DNA of 64,000 nt, from assembly GCF_014652095.1 (NCBI RefSeq), contig NZ_BMYD01000005.1:207652-271651 (forward strand), in the 5' to 3' direction. Each line of letters opens with the position of its first letter. Positions within the stretch are counted from its first letter, which is position 1. A model generated the notes under the pieces. That model worked only from the letters and a program-made list of their open reading frames with translations, was not told the origin of the DNA and did not search any database. The translations under genes and the position numbers were made by a program. Below, in pieces: positions 41,754 through 52,187 of this stretch. This stretch comes from Cognatilysobacter bugurensis. GTDB lineage: Bacteria > Pseudomonadota > Gammaproteobacteria > Xanthomonadales > Xanthomonadaceae.

Positions 41754-43657
41754 GCCTCGATCTCCACGCGGTTGCGGCCGCTTTGCTTGGCGCGGTAGAG
41801 CGCCGTATCGGCGCGGCGCGTCAGCGGTTCGAGCGCCGTCTCGTCGGCCCGCAGCGTGGCCGCGCCGATGCTCAGCGTCAGGCGCAGGCCGGGCGCGAGG
41901 TCCTCGAACGACAGCGCCTCGGCCTGCTGGCGCAGACGCTCGGCGATCGGCAGGGCCGCCTCGAGCCCGGTGTCGGGCAGCAGCACGAGGAACTCCTCGC
42001 CGCCGGTGCGGCCGAGGCGGTCGAACTGGCGCAGCGTCCCCTGGCAGGCGCGCGCAACGCGCGCCAGCGCCTCGTCCCCGGCGCAGTGGCCGTAGGTGTC
42101 GTTGATGGCCTTGAAGCGGTCGATGTCGAAGGTGAGCGCGGTCAGCGGCGCGCCGCTGCGGCGCGCGGCGGCGATTGCATCCTCTGCCGCCAGCTCGATG
42201 CTGCGGCGATTCGCGACGCCGGTGAGTTCGTCGGTCAGTGCGAGCACGCGAAGCCGTCGCGTATGCGCGAGCTGGCGGTGCATGAGCACGCCGAGCACGA
42301 TCACGAGCGCCGCGATGAGCGCGAGCGCCGCGGTCTGCCAGGCGCGCGCGGCGGCGAGCACGCTCGACTCCTGCGCCCGCAATTCGTTTTCCTTGGCAAG
42401 TCGGCGGTTCTGGTCGTCGCGGCGCTCGGCATCGAAGCGGTAGCGCAACACCTGCGCGCGCTGGTCGCCGAGCTTGGCTTGCAGTGCTTCACGCACAGCG
42501 AGGTGGTGCTTGAAGTCGCGCACCGCCTCGGCGTGGCGACCGAGCGCGTGCAGGCTTGCCGCCCGCTCCGGGTAGGCGAGCTCGAGGTAGCGCTCATTCG
42601 CACTGCGCTCGAAATCGAGCACCGCCCGGTCGAAATGCGTCAACGCCCGCCCGTGCCGGCCGAGGCCCGCGTGCGCCTGGCCGACGTAGAGCTCGATCAT
42701 CCCCTCGTTCGACACGTCACGAAGCGCCGCAAATTCGCGGCGCGTGCGCTCGGCCATCGCAAGGGCCTCGTCGAAGCGGCGCTGCATCACGAGCGCGCCG
42801 GTCATGCCAAGGTAGGCCGCGCCGACGTCGTAGCGGGTAGTGTGCTTGCGCGCGATGTCCTCGGCTTCGCGGTACATCGCCATCGCGCGATCGGGCTGGT
42901 GCAGGCCTTCGTAGGCGAACGCGGTCTGCAGCAGGTCGAGCACGAGCGTGCTCCAGTCGCCTGCGGCGCGTGACGCCACACGCGAGGTGGCGAAGTGCTC
43001 GATCGCCTTGTCGAACTCGCCCATCCGACGGTATGCGATCGCGATGCTCTGCAGGTTCATACGGGCCGATTGGCGGTAGCCGCCGGCCTCGTAGCGCCGC
43101 TGCGCTTCGAAGAAGTCCTGCAGTGCGAGCCCTTGGTCGCCGAGCAGCGAGCGTACGTGGCCGCGCGAGGCGAGCCCGTCGGCGATCAAGCGCGAATCGC
43201 CGGTGGCCTCGGCCAGGCGCAGCGCGCGCGCGTACTCGTCGAGCGCTGCCTGCGAGGTTTCCGACAGTTCCCGGTGATTGCCGAGGCAGTAGCCGAGGCG
43301 GACCTCCGCGACTCGGTCTTCGGCGCGACGCGCGCGCGCGAGCGAGTCGTGGGCGAACGCGAGCCCAGCCTGCACATCGTCGTGCTGGGACCAGCACGCC
43401 AGGGCGCGCCACCGCAATTCCCGGGCGGTGTCGCCCGGCGGGATGAGTGCCCGCAGGCGGTTGTTTTCCTGACGGCGCTGCTCGATGGACAGCACCGTCG
43501 CGTCATCATCGAGATGGGCCGCGAGCCGATCGAACGCCGCCGCCGGCAGCGACTGGGCGTGCAACGGCACGGCGCAGGCAAACGCCGCCGCGAGCACGGC
43601 GGTCGCACGCAGCCTTCGATGTCCCCCCAGCACCCGCATGACGTCCCGCCTCGACAA
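41750..43657 (-). CDS. TPR-GGDEF diguanylate cyclase, second tandem pair, upstream member
   Basis: 635 aa with the same plan: signal peptide (ATAVLAAAFACAVPLHA), helical TPR repeats, coiled coil, membrane helix (AALALIAALVIVLGVLM), GGDEF domain with GGEEF and RQFD as the RxxD site. First gene of the overlapping pair. Both should be active, feedback-inhibited cyclases. Periplasmic ligand unknown. Confidence 0.92.
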   Translation of the reverse strand: MSRRDVMRVLGGHRRLRATAVLAAAFACAVPLHAQSLPAAAFDRLAAHLDDDATVLSIEQRRQENNRLRALIPPGDTARELRWRALACWSQHDDVQAGLAFAHDSLARARRAEDRVAEVRLGYCLGNHRELSETSQAALDEYARALRLAEATGDSRLIADGLASRGHVRSLLGDQGLALQDFFEAQRRYEAGGYRQSARMNLQSIAIAYRRMGEFDKAIEHFATSRVASRAAGDWSTLVLDLLQTAFAYEGLHQPDRAMAMYREAEDIARKHTTRYDVGAAYLGMTGALVMQRRFDEALAMAERTRREFAALRDVSNEGMIELYVGQAHAGLGRHGRALTHFDRAVLDFERSANERYLELAYPERAASLHALGRHAEAVRDFKHHLAVREALQAKLGDQRAQVLRYRFDAERRDDQNRRLAKENELRAQESSVLAAARAWQTAALALIAALVIVLGVLMHRQLAHTRRLRVLALTDELTGVANRRSIELAAEDAIAAARRSGAPLTALTFDIDRFKAINDTYGHCAGDEALARVARACQGTLRQFDRLGRTGGEEFLVLLPDTGLEAALPIAERLRQQAEALSFEDLAPGLRLTLSIGAATLRADETALEPLTRRADTALYRAKQSGRNRVEIEA

Positions 43658-43740
43658 GAGCCGGCGGGTTCACGGACGCAGCGCCGTTCAGCACGCGCGT
43701 CCGTGGGCCGGCCAGGGCGGCCGGCACGGGTGTGCCGGAT

Positions 43741-44595
43741 TCAGCCCAGCGCGCGCGCCACGAACGGCGGCAGCGTCTGGGCCCCCCGGTGGATATCGGC
43801 ACTGTAGTAGTCGGTCTTGAGCCCGTCCGTGCGTGCGTCACGTTCGCGGAAGGAAAAGTTCGCACCCGCGGACTTGCGCGCCATCGTGCAGCTCCACCAA
43901 CCCGTCGGGTAGCACGGCTGCGGGAATGGCAGGGTCTGGAACGACTGGAAGCCGGCCTTGCCCATCTCCGCGCGCATTTCCTTGATCAGCTCGATGAGCA
44001 TCAACGGCGATTCGGACTGCTGAACCAGGATGCCGTCCTCGCGCAGCGCGGCGAAGCAGCTCTCGTAGAACGACTTGTTGAACAGCCCCTCGGCCGGGCC
44101 GACCGGGTCGGTCGAGTCCACGATCACGATGTCGACGCTGTTCGGGGCGCAGTTCTTCATGTACGCCACGCCGTCATCGAACAGCAGCTGCGCGCGCGGG
44201 TCGTGGTTCGACTCGCACAGCTCCGGGAACCACTTCTCGGCCATGCGCGTGACCTGCTCGTCGATGTCGCACTGCACGGCCGTCTCGACGCCGGGGTGCT
44301 TGAGCACTTCGCGCAGCGTGCCGCAGTCGCCGCCGCCGATGATCACCACGTTCTTCGGGGCGTCATGGGTGAACAGCGCCGGGTGGGACATCATCTCGTG
44401 ATAGAAGAAGTTGTCCTTCGTGGTCAGCATCATCGCGCCGTCGATGAGCATCAGGTTGCCCCAGTCCGTGCTCTCGAAGATCTCGATCTTCTGGAACTCC
44501 GACTGCACCTCGTCGAGCTTGCGCGTGATGCGGTAGCCGATCGCCGAACCGGTCGGGTCGAAGTTCTCGTAGTGCCAGTTCGTCTCGCTGCTCAT
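43741..44595 (-). CDS. speE: Spermidine synthase
   Basis: 284 aa. Transfers aminopropyl from decarboxylated SAM to putrescine. IGGGDCGTLREVLKHPGV is the glycine-rich loop; IVDSTDPVGPAEGLF carries the catalytic Asp; EGLFNKSFYE follows. Divergent from speA, grouping the first and last steps of the arginine-to-spermidine route. speD and speB are not in the window. Confidence 0.96.
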   Translation of the reverse strand: MSSETNWHYENFDPTGSAIGYRITRKLDEVQSEFQKIEIFESTDWGNLMLIDGAMMLTTKDNFFYHEMMSHPALFTHDAPKNVVIIGGGDCGTLREVLKHPGVETAVQCDIDEQVTRMAEKWFPELCESNHDPRAQLLFDDGVAYMKNCAPNSVDIVIVDSTDPVGPAEGLFNKSFYESCFAALREDGILVQQSESPLMLIELIKEMRAEMGKAGFQSFQTLPFPQPCYPTGWWSCTMARKSAGANFSFRERDARTDGLKTDYYSADIHRGAQTLPPFVARALG

Positions 44596-44778
44596 GCCAG
44601 TTCGTCCGGTGCGGCCGCCACGTGTCGACCCCGGCGTATCGCTCGGCGGTCGCGCATCAATGGGGCCAGGTGAAAGGGGCGCGAATTGTAGCGGCCGCGT
44701 GGGTGAGAACGCCGTGTCCGGTCGGAGCGGATGCGGGCGCTAGAATGCGCGTCCTTCACGCAACCGGACGCACCGCCG

Positions 44779-46689
44779 ATGGCCGAGTGGTCGATCGAAC
44801 AGGCCCGCAGGACGTACTCGATCCCGCCCTGGGCCGAGGGCTATTTCGACGTCGACGACGCCGGCCGCGTGATCGTGCGTCCGCGCGGCACGGACGGCAC
44901 CGCGGTCGCGCTGCCGCAGGTCGTCGACGAAGCGCGCGCGAACGGCGCGAAGCTGCCGCTGCTCGTCCGCTTCCCCGACATCCTCGGCGACCGCCTGCGC
45001 AAGCTGCAGAGCGCGTTCGCGCAGGCGATGGACGACACCGGCTACTCGGGCGGCTACACCGCCGTGTACCCGATCAAGGTCAACCAGCACCGCGGTGTCG
45101 CCGGCACCCTGGCCGAGCGCGGCGCCCGCGACGGCGCACCGGCCGGCACGCAGTTCGGCCTGGAAGCCGGCAGCAAGCCCGAGCTCATGGCCGTGCTCGC
45201 GCTGTCGCAGCCGGGCGGGCTCATCGTCTGCAACGGCTACAAGGACCGCGAGTACATCAGGCTCGCGCTGATCGGTCGCAAGCTCGGGCTCGAGACGTTC
45301 ATCGTCGTTGAAAAGCCCTCCGAGCTCACGCTCGTGCTCGAAGAAGCCAAGGCCCTCGACGTCACGCCCGGGCTCGGCGTGCGCATGCGCCTGGCGAGCC
45401 TCGGCGCCGGCAAGTGGCAGAACAGCGGCGGCGACAAGGCGAAGTTCGGCCTGAGCCCGCGCCAGGTGCTCGACCTGTGGCAGCGCCTCAAGGACGTCGG
45501 CATGGCCGATGCGCTCGGCCTGCTGCATTTCCACATGGGCTCGCAGATCTCCAACGTGCGCGACATCGCGAACGGCATGCGCGAGGCGACGCGCTACCTC
45601 GTCGAACTCTCGCAGCTCGGCGCGAACGTGCGCTACATGGACGTCGGCGGCGGCCTCGGCATCGATTACGAGGGCACGCGCTCGCGCAGCTACTACTCGA
45701 TCAATTACGGCATCTCGCAGTACGCGCTCAACATCGTGCAGCCGCTCGCCGAGGCCTGCGCCGAGCACGGGCTCACGCCGCCGCGTATCGTCACCGAATG
45801 CGGCCGCGCGATGACCGCGCACCACGCGATGCTCATCGCGAACGTGTCCGAAGTCGAGCGTGCGCCTGAAGGCGCGGTGCCGCCGACGAGCGACGACGAG
45901 CCCGCGGTGCTGCGCCACCTGCGCGCGGTGCACGACGAGCTCGACGCGCGTCCGGCCGTCGAGCTGTTCCATGAAGCCGTGCACCACCACAGCGAAGGCC
46001 TCGCCGCGTATGCGCTCGGCCAGATCGACCTCGTCGCGCGCGCGCGCCTCGACGATCTGTTCTATGCGGTCGCGAACGCGGTGCGCGCACGCCTGAGCCC
46101 GAGTCAGAAGAGCCACCAGGCCGTGCTCGACGAGCTCAACCAACGGCTCGTCGACAAGCTGTTCGTGAACTTCAGCGTGTTCGAGTCGATGCCCGATGTC
46201 TGGGCGATCCAGCAGGTGTTCCCGATCGTGCCGATCGAGCGCCTCGACGAAGCGCCCGACCGGCGCGGTGTGATCGCCGATCTCACCTGCGATTCGGACG
46301 GCCGCATCGACACCTACGTCGAGCACGAGACGCTCAACACCTCGATGCCGGTGCATGCACTGCGCGCGGGCGAGAGCTACCGGCTCGGCTTCTTCCTCGT
46401 CGGTGCGTACCAGGAAATCCTTGGCGACATCCACAACCTGTTCGGCGACACCGATGCGGTCGAGGTGCGCCTCGACGGCGACGGCTACGCGCTCGAGCAG
46501 CAGCGTCGCGGCGACACCACCGACGTCATGCTCGACTACGTCGGCTACCGCCTCGACGAGCTGCGCGCCGCGTACCGCGCGCGGGTCGCCGGCGCGGGAC
46601 TGCCCGCCGACGAGGCCCAGCGCCTCGACGCGGCGCTTGAAGCCGGCCTCACGAGTTACACCTACCTCGACGATACGCCGCTCGACTGA
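44779..46689 (+). CDS. speA: Biosynthetic arginine decarboxylase
   Basis: 636-aa PLP enzyme making agmatine. YPIKVNQHRGV contains the PLP lysine; LLHFHMGSQISN, MDVGGGLGIDYEG and NITECGRAMTAHHA-like (VTECGRAMTAHHA) blocks follow. Start ATG at 44779 (MAEWSIEQARRTY), 32 bases after a TAGAAT at 44741-44746, a probable -10 element. Full length. Confidence 0.96.
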   Translation: MAEWSIEQARRTYSIPPWAEGYFDVDDAGRVIVRPRGTDGTAVALPQVVDEARANGAKLPLLVRFPDILGDRLRKLQSAFAQAMDDTGYSGGYTAVYPIKVNQHRGVAGTLAERGARDGAPAGTQFGLEAGSKPELMAVLALSQPGGLIVCNGYKDREYIRLALIGRKLGLETFIVVEKPSELTLVLEEAKALDVTPGLGVRMRLASLGAGKWQNSGGDKAKFGLSPRQVLDLWQRLKDVGMADALGLLHFHMGSQISNVRDIANGMREATRYLVELSQLGANVRYMDVGGGLGIDYEGTRSRSYYSINYGISQYALNIVQPLAEACAEHGLTPPRIVTECGRAMTAHHAMLIANVSEVERAPEGAVPPTSDDEPAVLRHLRAVHDELDARPAVELFHEAVHHHSEGLAAYALGQIDLVARARLDDLFYAVANAVRARLSPSQKSHQAVLDELNQRLVDKLFVNFSVFESMPDVWAIQQVFPIVPIERLDEAPDRRGVIADLTCDSDGRIDTYVEHETLNTSMPVHALRAGESYRLGFFLVGAYQEILGDIHNLFGDTDAVEVRLDGDGYALEQQRRGDTTDVMLDYVGYRLDELRAAYRARVAGAGLPADEAQRLDAALEAGLTSYTYLDDTPLD

Positions 46690-46830
46690 GCCAGGCCGCG
46701 GGGCGGCGGGCGGGCTTGTTGCGCCGCCCGCACGCCGCGTATGCGCGCTGTTTCGTCAACTGCCTATTCGTCCACCATGTGACGCCACGACGGCCGCGGG
46801 CCGCCGTGCCGGGTTCGCCAGGAGTTCTGC

Positions 46831-47685
46831 ATGAAAGTCGGTCTGATCGGTCTGGGTGCGATGGGTGCGCCGATGGCGCGGCACCTGCACGCGCGCGGCC
46901 TGCTGTGCGCGGTCGGTAACCGCACGCAGTCCAAGGCCGATGCGCTCGCGGCCGAACTCGGCGTCCGCGCCGCGCGCTCGGCGTCGAACTTCGCCGACTG
47001 CGACATCGTCGTGCTGTGCGTCTCGCTCGATGCCGACGTGCTTGAGAACGTCACCGCGCTTGCGGATGTGCTCAAGACCGGCGCGCTCGTCGTCGATCAT
47101 TCGACGATCGCGATCGACACCGCCAAGCGCGCCGCCGCGAAGCTCGGCACGCACAACATCGGCTTTCTCGACGCGCCGGTCTCGGGCGGCGCGGAGGGCG
47201 CGCGCAACGGCACGTTGTCGGTGATGGTCGGCGGTGATGAAGCGCTGCTCGAGCGCGCCCGCCCGCTGCTGGAAACCTACGCCGCGCGCATCACCCACAT
47301 GGGCGCGACCGGCGCCGGCCAGGCGGCCAAGGCCGTGAACCAGGTGCTCGTGGCCGGCATCAACGAAGCCGTGTGCGAAGGCCTCGCGCTCGGCGAGGCG
47401 CTGGGGCTCGATGCCGAGCGCCTGCTGCCCACGCTGATGGCCGGCGCGGCCGGCAACTGGTTCCTCGACAAGCGCGGCGCGACGATGCTGCGCAGCGAGT
47501 TCGCGCCGGGCTTCAAGTGCGCGCACATGCTCAAGGACCTGCGCATTGTCGAGGCGATCGTGCGCACCGCGGGCGTGCGGGCCTCGACCGTTGCCCAGGC
47601 GCGTGCCGATTACGCCGAACTCGTCGAACGCGGTCTCGGCGAGGCCGACACCTCGGCGCTGATCGAGCTCAAGCGCCCGCTCTGA
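46831..47685 (+). CDS. NAD(P)-dependent beta-hydroxyacid dehydrogenase (HIBADH/GlxR family)
   Basis: 284 aa. VGLIGLGAMGAPMARHL binds the cofactor; FLDAPVSGGAEGARNGTLSVMVGG is the substrate signature; GAGQAAKAVNQVLVAG has the catalytic lysine. Substrate could be 3-hydroxyisobutyrate, tartronate semialdehyde or succinic semialdehyde; the context does not decide. AGGAGT precedes the ATG. Confidence 0.88.
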   Translation: MKVGLIGLGAMGAPMARHLHARGLLCAVGNRTQSKADALAAELGVRAARSASNFADCDIVVLCVSLDADVLENVTALADVLKTGALVVDHSTIAIDTAKRAAAKLGTHNIGFLDAPVSGGAEGARNGTLSVMVGGDEALLERARPLLETYAARITHMGATGAGQAAKAVNQVLVAGINEAVCEGLALGEALGLDAERLLPTLMAGAAGNWFLDKRGATMLRSEFAPGFKCAHMLKDLRIVEAIVRTAGVRASTVAQARADYAELVERGLGEADTSALIELKRPL

Positions 47686-47694
47686 GCGGGCTGT

Positions 47695-48159
47695 TCAGCG
47701 GCCTGCAGCGGCGCGTCGACGCGCCAGCCGCTCGCCTGCCCACGCGCCAAGGCCCGCGGCAAGGAGGCTGGCGACAAACGCGAGCGCGTTGTGGCGCAGC
47801 ACCTCGCCGAGCGGCAGCGGCGACGCGACGCTGCCGCCCGGCGCGAGATACAGCGCGGCAACAATCGAGATCCACACCACGGCCTGCAGCACGACGGCCA
47901 CGATGCGGAACCGCGCGCTGCGGGCGAGCAGCCCGCCGGCAGCCATCGCGACGAACGCGGTGAGCACGTCCGCGAGTGACAGCGCGCCGATCGGCGTGGC
48001 GACCTCGCGTGCAAGCGTGGCCCCCACGATCTGGACCATCAGGCTGGCGGCAATCATGACCACGAGCGCGACCAGCGCCGCGGCCAGCAGGCGTGCGGCG
48101 CTGCCGTCGGCGCCGAGCGCCGCGGACAGCGTGCGCGGCGGCGGGCGACGCGGCGTCAT
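47695..48159 (-). CDS. Uncharacterised membrane protein, four helices
   Basis: 154 aa, four hydrophobic segments (LLAAALVALVVMIAASLMV, LADVLTAFVAMAAGGLLA, IVAVVLQAVVWISIVAALYL, LAFVASLLAAGLGAWAG). No family recognised. Its ATG overlaps the stop of the SPOR-domain gene, so it is translated with an envelope protein and may act in the envelope. Convergent with the dehydrogenase gene nine bases away. Confidence 0.8.
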   Translation of the reverse strand: MTPRRPPPRTLSAALGADGSAARLLAAALVALVVMIAASLMVQIVGATLAREVATPIGALSLADVLTAFVAMAAGGLLARSARFRIVAVVLQAVVWISIVAALYLAPGGSVASPLPLGEVLRHNALAFVASLLAAGLGAWAGERLARRRAAAGR

Positions 48160-48956
48160 TCGACCTTGATCGCCATCGCGGGCAGGCCGCCGGTGGCGAG
48201 CTTGCGCTTGGCTTCCGCCAACTCGCTTGCGCTGCCGTACGGCCCCATGCGCACGCGGAACACGGTCTTGCCGCCGATCTGCGCGGACTCCACGCGGGCG
48301 CCGACGCCGAGCATCGCGATCTTCGCCTTGAGCTCTTCGGCCTGGCCCGACGCGGCGAACGCACCGGCCTGCAGCAGGTAGCGCGTGGTGTCATCGGCAG
48401 GCGCGGGCTCTGCGGCGGACGTCTCGGTCGCGGCCGGCTCGGCGGTGCGCGCCGGGGGCGTCGTCGGTGCGGTCGCCGGCGGGGCCGTCGCCGGGCGCGC
48501 GGTGTCCTCGACCGGTGCCGGCAGCGCGGCGTCACGCGCCGGTGCCGCAGCGGCCGCGTCGGCGGCTGCAGTGGCCTTCGCGTCACGGGCAGCTTCCGCG
48601 CGCGCAGTCTCGGCGAGTTCGGCGTCGCTGAGCGGCACCTCGCGTCCCGGCAGCAGCGTGTAGAAATCGAAGTCGGTCTGCTTGCGCGCAGGCGCGGCAT
48701 CGCGCTTCGGCTCGGTCGCCGCGCGCTCCGTCGCCTCCGGCGCGCCGAGTTCGTCGTCCGCGGTCTCGACCGGGGCCGGCTGCGCATCCGGATTAGCACG
48801 CGGGCGCAGGAAGCCGTCGCCGTCGTCCTTGAGCACCTTCGGCGCCGCGAGGATCAGCACGATGCCGACGATGAGCCCGAACACGCCCCAGGCCCAGCCG
48901 GGCAGGCCGCCGTTGCCATCATTGCGACGCGCCTGCGTCTTGCCACGCTTGGTCAC
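48156..48956 (-). CDS. SPOR-domain membrane protein, FtsN-like
   Basis: 266 aa. Short cytoplasmic start (MTKRGKTQARRNDGN), one transmembrane helix (GWAWGVFGLIVGIVLILAA), a long Ala/Pro-rich linker and a C-terminal SPOR domain (YLLQAGAFAASGQAEELKAKIAMLG, VFRVRMGPYGSASELAEAKRKL) that binds denuded septal glycan. GTG start directly after the argS stop codon (TAAGTG). The location next to argS matches ftsN-like genes in many gammaproteobacteria. Confidence 0.9.
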   Translation of the reverse strand: MTKRGKTQARRNDGNGGLPGWAWGVFGLIVGIVLILAAPKVLKDDGDGFLRPRANPDAQPAPVETADDELGAPEATERAATEPKRDAAPARKQTDFDFYTLLPGREVPLSDAELAETARAEAARDAKATAAADAAAAAPARDAALPAPVEDTARPATAPPATAPTTPPARTAEPAATETSAAEPAPADDTTRYLLQAGAFAASGQAEELKAKIAMLGVGARVESAQIGGKTVFRVRMGPYGSASELAEAKRKLATGGLPAMAIKVE

Positions 48957-50645
48957 TTACATCACCTCGGGCGCATGCACGCCCAGTAGACCCAGGCCGT
49001 TCGCGAGCACCTGGCGCGTCGCAAACGCGAGCGCGAGGCGGGCGTTGCGGACGTCGGCGTCGTCGACGAGGAACTGGTGTTCGTTGTAGTACGTCTGGAA
49101 CGTCTGCGCGAGTTCGAGCAGGTAGGCCGCGATCTGGTGCGGCTCGAGGTCCCGCCCTGCGGCTTCGACCACGTCGGGATACCGCATCAGCGTGACGATG
49201 AGTTCGCGCGCGGCGACGTCGTCGAGATCGAGTGCCTGCGAAAGACCGGCATCACGGTCGAACGCAAGCCCGCGCTCGCGCAGCTGGCGCTCCAGCCCGT
49301 GCATGCGCGCATGCGAGACCTGCACGTAATAGACCGGGTTGTCCATCGACTGGCTGCGCGCGAGGTCGATGTCGAACGTGAGCTGCGAATCGGGCTTGCG
49401 GGCAATCAGGAACCAGCGCACCGCGTCGCGGCCGACCTCGTCGACGAGGTCGCGCAGCGTGAGGTAGCTGCCGGCGCGCTTGGAGAGCTTCACTTCCTCG
49501 CCGCCGCGCATCACGGTGACCATCTGGTGCAGCACGTATTCGGGCCAGCCCTTCGGAATCCCGACATCGAGCGCCTGCAGGCCGGCGAGCACGCGGGCGA
49601 GCGAGCCGTGGTGATCGGCGCCGAGCTCGGTGATCGCGCGCTCGTAACCGCGCTGCCACTTGCTGAGGTGGTACGCGACGTCGGGCACGAAGTAGGTGTA
49701 CGAGCCGTCGGACTTGCGCATCACGCGGTCCTTGTCGTCGCCGAAGTCCGTCGTTCGCAGCCACAGCGCGCCGCCGTCCTCATACGTGTGCCCGCACTCG
49801 GTGAGCCTGCGCACGGTCTCTTCGACCTTGTCGTCCGCGTACAGCGAGGACTCGAGGAAGTACACGTCGAACGACACGCCGTACGCGGCGAGGTCGCTGT
49901 TCTGTTCGCGGCGCAGGTAGGCGACCGCGAAGCGGCGGATCGCGTCCAGATCGTCCGGATCCTTCGCGCCGGTGACCGCGTGGTCCTCGAACTCGACGGT
50001 GTCGCCGCGCAGGTACGCCTCGGCGACGTCCTTGATGTAGTCGCCGCGGTAGCCGTCTTCGGGCCAGCCCGCATCGTCCGGGCCGCGGCCCTGCGCACGG
50101 GCCTGCACCGAGATCGCGAGGTTGTTGATCTGCGCGCCGGCGTCGTTGTAGTAGTACTCGCGCGCCACTTCCCAGCCGTTCGCTTCGAGCACGCGCACGA
50201 TGCAATCGCCGATCACCGCTGCGCGGCCGTGGCCGACATGCAGCGGGCCGGTCGGGTTAGCCGACACGTATTCGACGCCCGCGCGGTGGCCTTCGCCGGA
50301 CGCGTTGCGGCCGTAGCGCTCGCCCTGCGAAAGCACCTCGCCGAGCTGGCGGCGCCAGGCGCCTTCGGCCACATGGAAATTGATGAAGCCTGGGCCGGCG
50401 ATCTCGACGCGCGCGATCTCGTCGTTCGCGGGCAGGGCGTCGACGAGCGCCTGCGCGATCGCGCGCGGGTTGGATTTCGCGGGTTTGGCGAGCAGCATCG
50501 CGGCGTTCGTCGAGAAGTCGCCCTGCGCGAGGTTCTTCGGGCGCTCGATGACGAAGTCGGGGGCGACGAGGTCGGCCGGCAGCGTGCCGGCGGCGCGCAG
50601 CGAGTCGATGGCCTGCGCGACGAGCGCGCGAACGGTGGATTTCAC
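48957..50645 (-). CDS. argS: Arginyl-tRNA synthetase
   Basis: 562 aa, class [23 protein letters not shown] is the HIGH region (HVGH), the tRNA D-loop-binding N-domain and the C-terminal DALR anticodon-binding domain ([39 protein letters not shown]) are complete. The usual ArgRS lacks a canonical KMSKS; here KLSKRAG is present. Confidence 0.97.
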   Translation of the reverse strand: MKSTVRALVAQAIDSLRAAGTLPADLVAPDFVIERPKNLAQGDFSTNAAMLLAKPAKSNPRAIAQALVDALPANDEIARVEIAGPGFINFHVAEGAWRRQLGEVLSQGERYGRNASGEGHRAGVEYVSANPTGPLHVGHGRAAVIGDCIVRVLEANGWEVAREYYYNDAGAQINNLAISVQARAQGRGPDDAGWPEDGYRGDYIKDVAEAYLRGDTVEFEDHAVTGAKDPDDLDAIRRFAVAYLRREQNSDLAAYGVSFDVYFLESSLYADDKVEETVRRLTECGHTYEDGGALWLRTTDFGDDKDRVMRKSDGSYTYFVPDVAYHLSKWQRGYERAITELGADHHGSLARVLAGLQALDVGIPKGWPEYVLHQMVTVMRGGEEVKLSKRAGSYLTLRDLVDEVGRDAVRWFLIARKPDSQLTFDIDLARSQSMDNPVYYVQVSHARMHGLERQLRERGLAFDRDAGLSQALDLDDVAARELIVTLMRYPDVVEAAGRDLEPHQIAAYLLELAQTFQTYYNEHQFLVDDADVRNARLALAFATRQVLANGLGLLGVHAPEVM

Positions 50646-50751
50646 GATGATTCCGGGCCCAGCAAGGGGCAGGCATTGTACGCGAGCGCCTGGGCGCGGC
50701 CGCTCCGGGCGCGGGCAGGGTCGGGGTTCGCGTTCGGGTTTGGCGGCGCGG

Positions 50752-51426
50752 CTACACCCAGCCGCGCGCGGCCATCGACACCGGCGGCCCGTCGCCGATC
50801 ACGAAGTGATCGAGCAGGCGCAGATCGACGAGCGCGAGCGCCTGCTTGAGGCGGGCGGTGACCGCGCGGTCGGCCGCGCTGGGCTCCGGGTTCCCGCTGG
50901 GGTGGTTGTGGCCGACGATCACCGCCGCGGCGTTGTGCGCAAGCGCGCGCCGCGCGATTTCGCGTGGGTGCACTTCCGCGCCGTCGATCGTGCCGCGGAA
51001 CAGCTCTTCGAACGCGATCGTGCGGTGTCGCGTGTCGAGAAACATCGCCGCGAACACCTCGTGCGGCAGCCCGCGCAGGCGCTGGGCGAAGTAGAGCCCG
51101 GCCGCGTGCGGATCGGTCAGGGCGGCGCCGCGCTCGAGCTGCGCGCGCAGATGGCGCTGGCCAAGCTCGAGCGCAGCCGCGAGCGCGCAGGCGCGAGCGG
51201 GGCCGAGGCCCGGCAGTTTTGCAAGCTGCGCAGGCGGGCAGTCGAGCAGGACGCGTAGCGGGCCGTGCGCCGCGAGCAGTTCGCGTGCGGTCGACACCGC
51301 ATCGCGGCCGCGCAGGCCCGAGCCGAGGAAGATCGCGATGAGCTCGGCGTCCGAGAGCGCCGCCGCGCCGCGGGCGAGCAGCTTCTCGCGCGGACGCTCG
51401 TCGGCGGGCCAATCGCGGATGTGCAT
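50752..51426 (-). CDS. radC: RadC-family JAB metalloprotease-fold protein
   Basis: 224 aa. UPF0758/RadC: N-terminal helix-hairpin-helix ([33 protein letters not shown]) and C-terminal JAB domain with [14 protein letters not shown] holding the metal ligands. The start at 51426 ([17 protein letters not shown]) is the family start; the frame is open upstream without support. Function is unsettled, despite the name. Divergent from coaC. Confidence 0.93.
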   Translation of the reverse strand: MHIRDWPADERPREKLLARGAAALSDAELIAIFLGSGLRGRDAVSTARELLAAHGPLRVLLDCPPAQLAKLPGLGPARACALAAALELGQRHLRAQLERGAALTDPHAAGLYFAQRLRGLPHEVFAAMFLDTRHRTIAFEELFRGTIDGAEVHPREIARRALAHNAAAVIVGHNHPSGNPEPSAADRAVTARLKQALALVDLRLLDHFVIGDGPPVSMAARGWV

Positions 51427-51641
51427 CAGGGGCTCCGGGGCGTTCGAAGTAACGGGCGGCCGGTTGCGCACGGGCACGGCGCAATAGGCCTTCGGTGCGC
51501 CCGATGCCCGCGGCGTTGCGGGCGGTCCGCGGTGCGATCGGCGTGTGGGCAGCATGCCGCCGCGTCCCGGCACGCGGCATCGGGCAATACGAACGCTTCG
51601 GGTAAGCTGTCGCCCGCTCGCTGCGTCGGAATTTTCTTCAA

Positions 51642-52187
51642 GTGACGGCCCTGCACGGTCAGAACCTCCTGCTCTGCGTCTGCGGTGGCATTGCCGCGTA
51701 CAAGGCCGCCGAACTCGTCCGCCGCCTGCGCGACGCGGGCGCGACCGTGCGCGTCGCGATGACCGAAAACGCCGGCCGCTTCATCGGGGCGGCGACGCTG
51801 CAGGCGCTCAGCGGCGCCCCGGTGCGCGACGATCTTTGGGACGAAACCGCCGAGGCCGCGATGGGCCACATCGAACTCGCGCGCTGGCCCGACCGCATCG
51901 TCATCGCGCCGGCCACCGCGAACACGATCGCGAAGCTCGCGCACGGCTTTGCCGACGACCTCGTCAGCACGCTGTGCCTCGCCACGCAGGCGCCGATCGC
52001 GATCGCGCCGGCGATGAACCGCGTGATGTGGGCCCACCCGGCGACGCAGGCGAACGTCGCCACGCTGCGCGAACGCGGCGTCGCCGTGTTCGGCCCGGCT
52101 GCCGGCGAGCAGGCCTGCGGCGAGGTCGGCGAAGGCCGGCTGCTCGAACCCGAGGCGATCGTGCGCCTGCTCGAGGCCATGCCATGA
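51642..52187 (+). CDS. coaC: Phosphopantothenoylcysteine decarboxylase, separate gene
   Basis: 181 aa flavoprotein for step three of CoA synthesis. [20 protein letters not shown], catalytic His in [22 protein letters not shown] (PxMNxxMW) and the substrate clamp [13 protein letters not shown] are all present. It ends where bacterial CoaBC proteins pass into the synthetase domain; here the reading stops at TGA that overlaps the ATG of coaB. GTG start. See the finding on the split. Confidence 0.9.
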   Translation: MTALHGQNLLLCVCGGIAAYKAAELVRRLRDAGATVRVAMTENAGRFIGAATLQALSGAPVRDDLWDETAEAAMGHIELARWPDRIVIAPATANTIAKLAHGFADDLVSTLCLATQAPIAIAPAMNRVMWAHPATQANVATLRERGVAVFGPAAGEQACGEVGEGRLLEPEAIVRLLEAMP

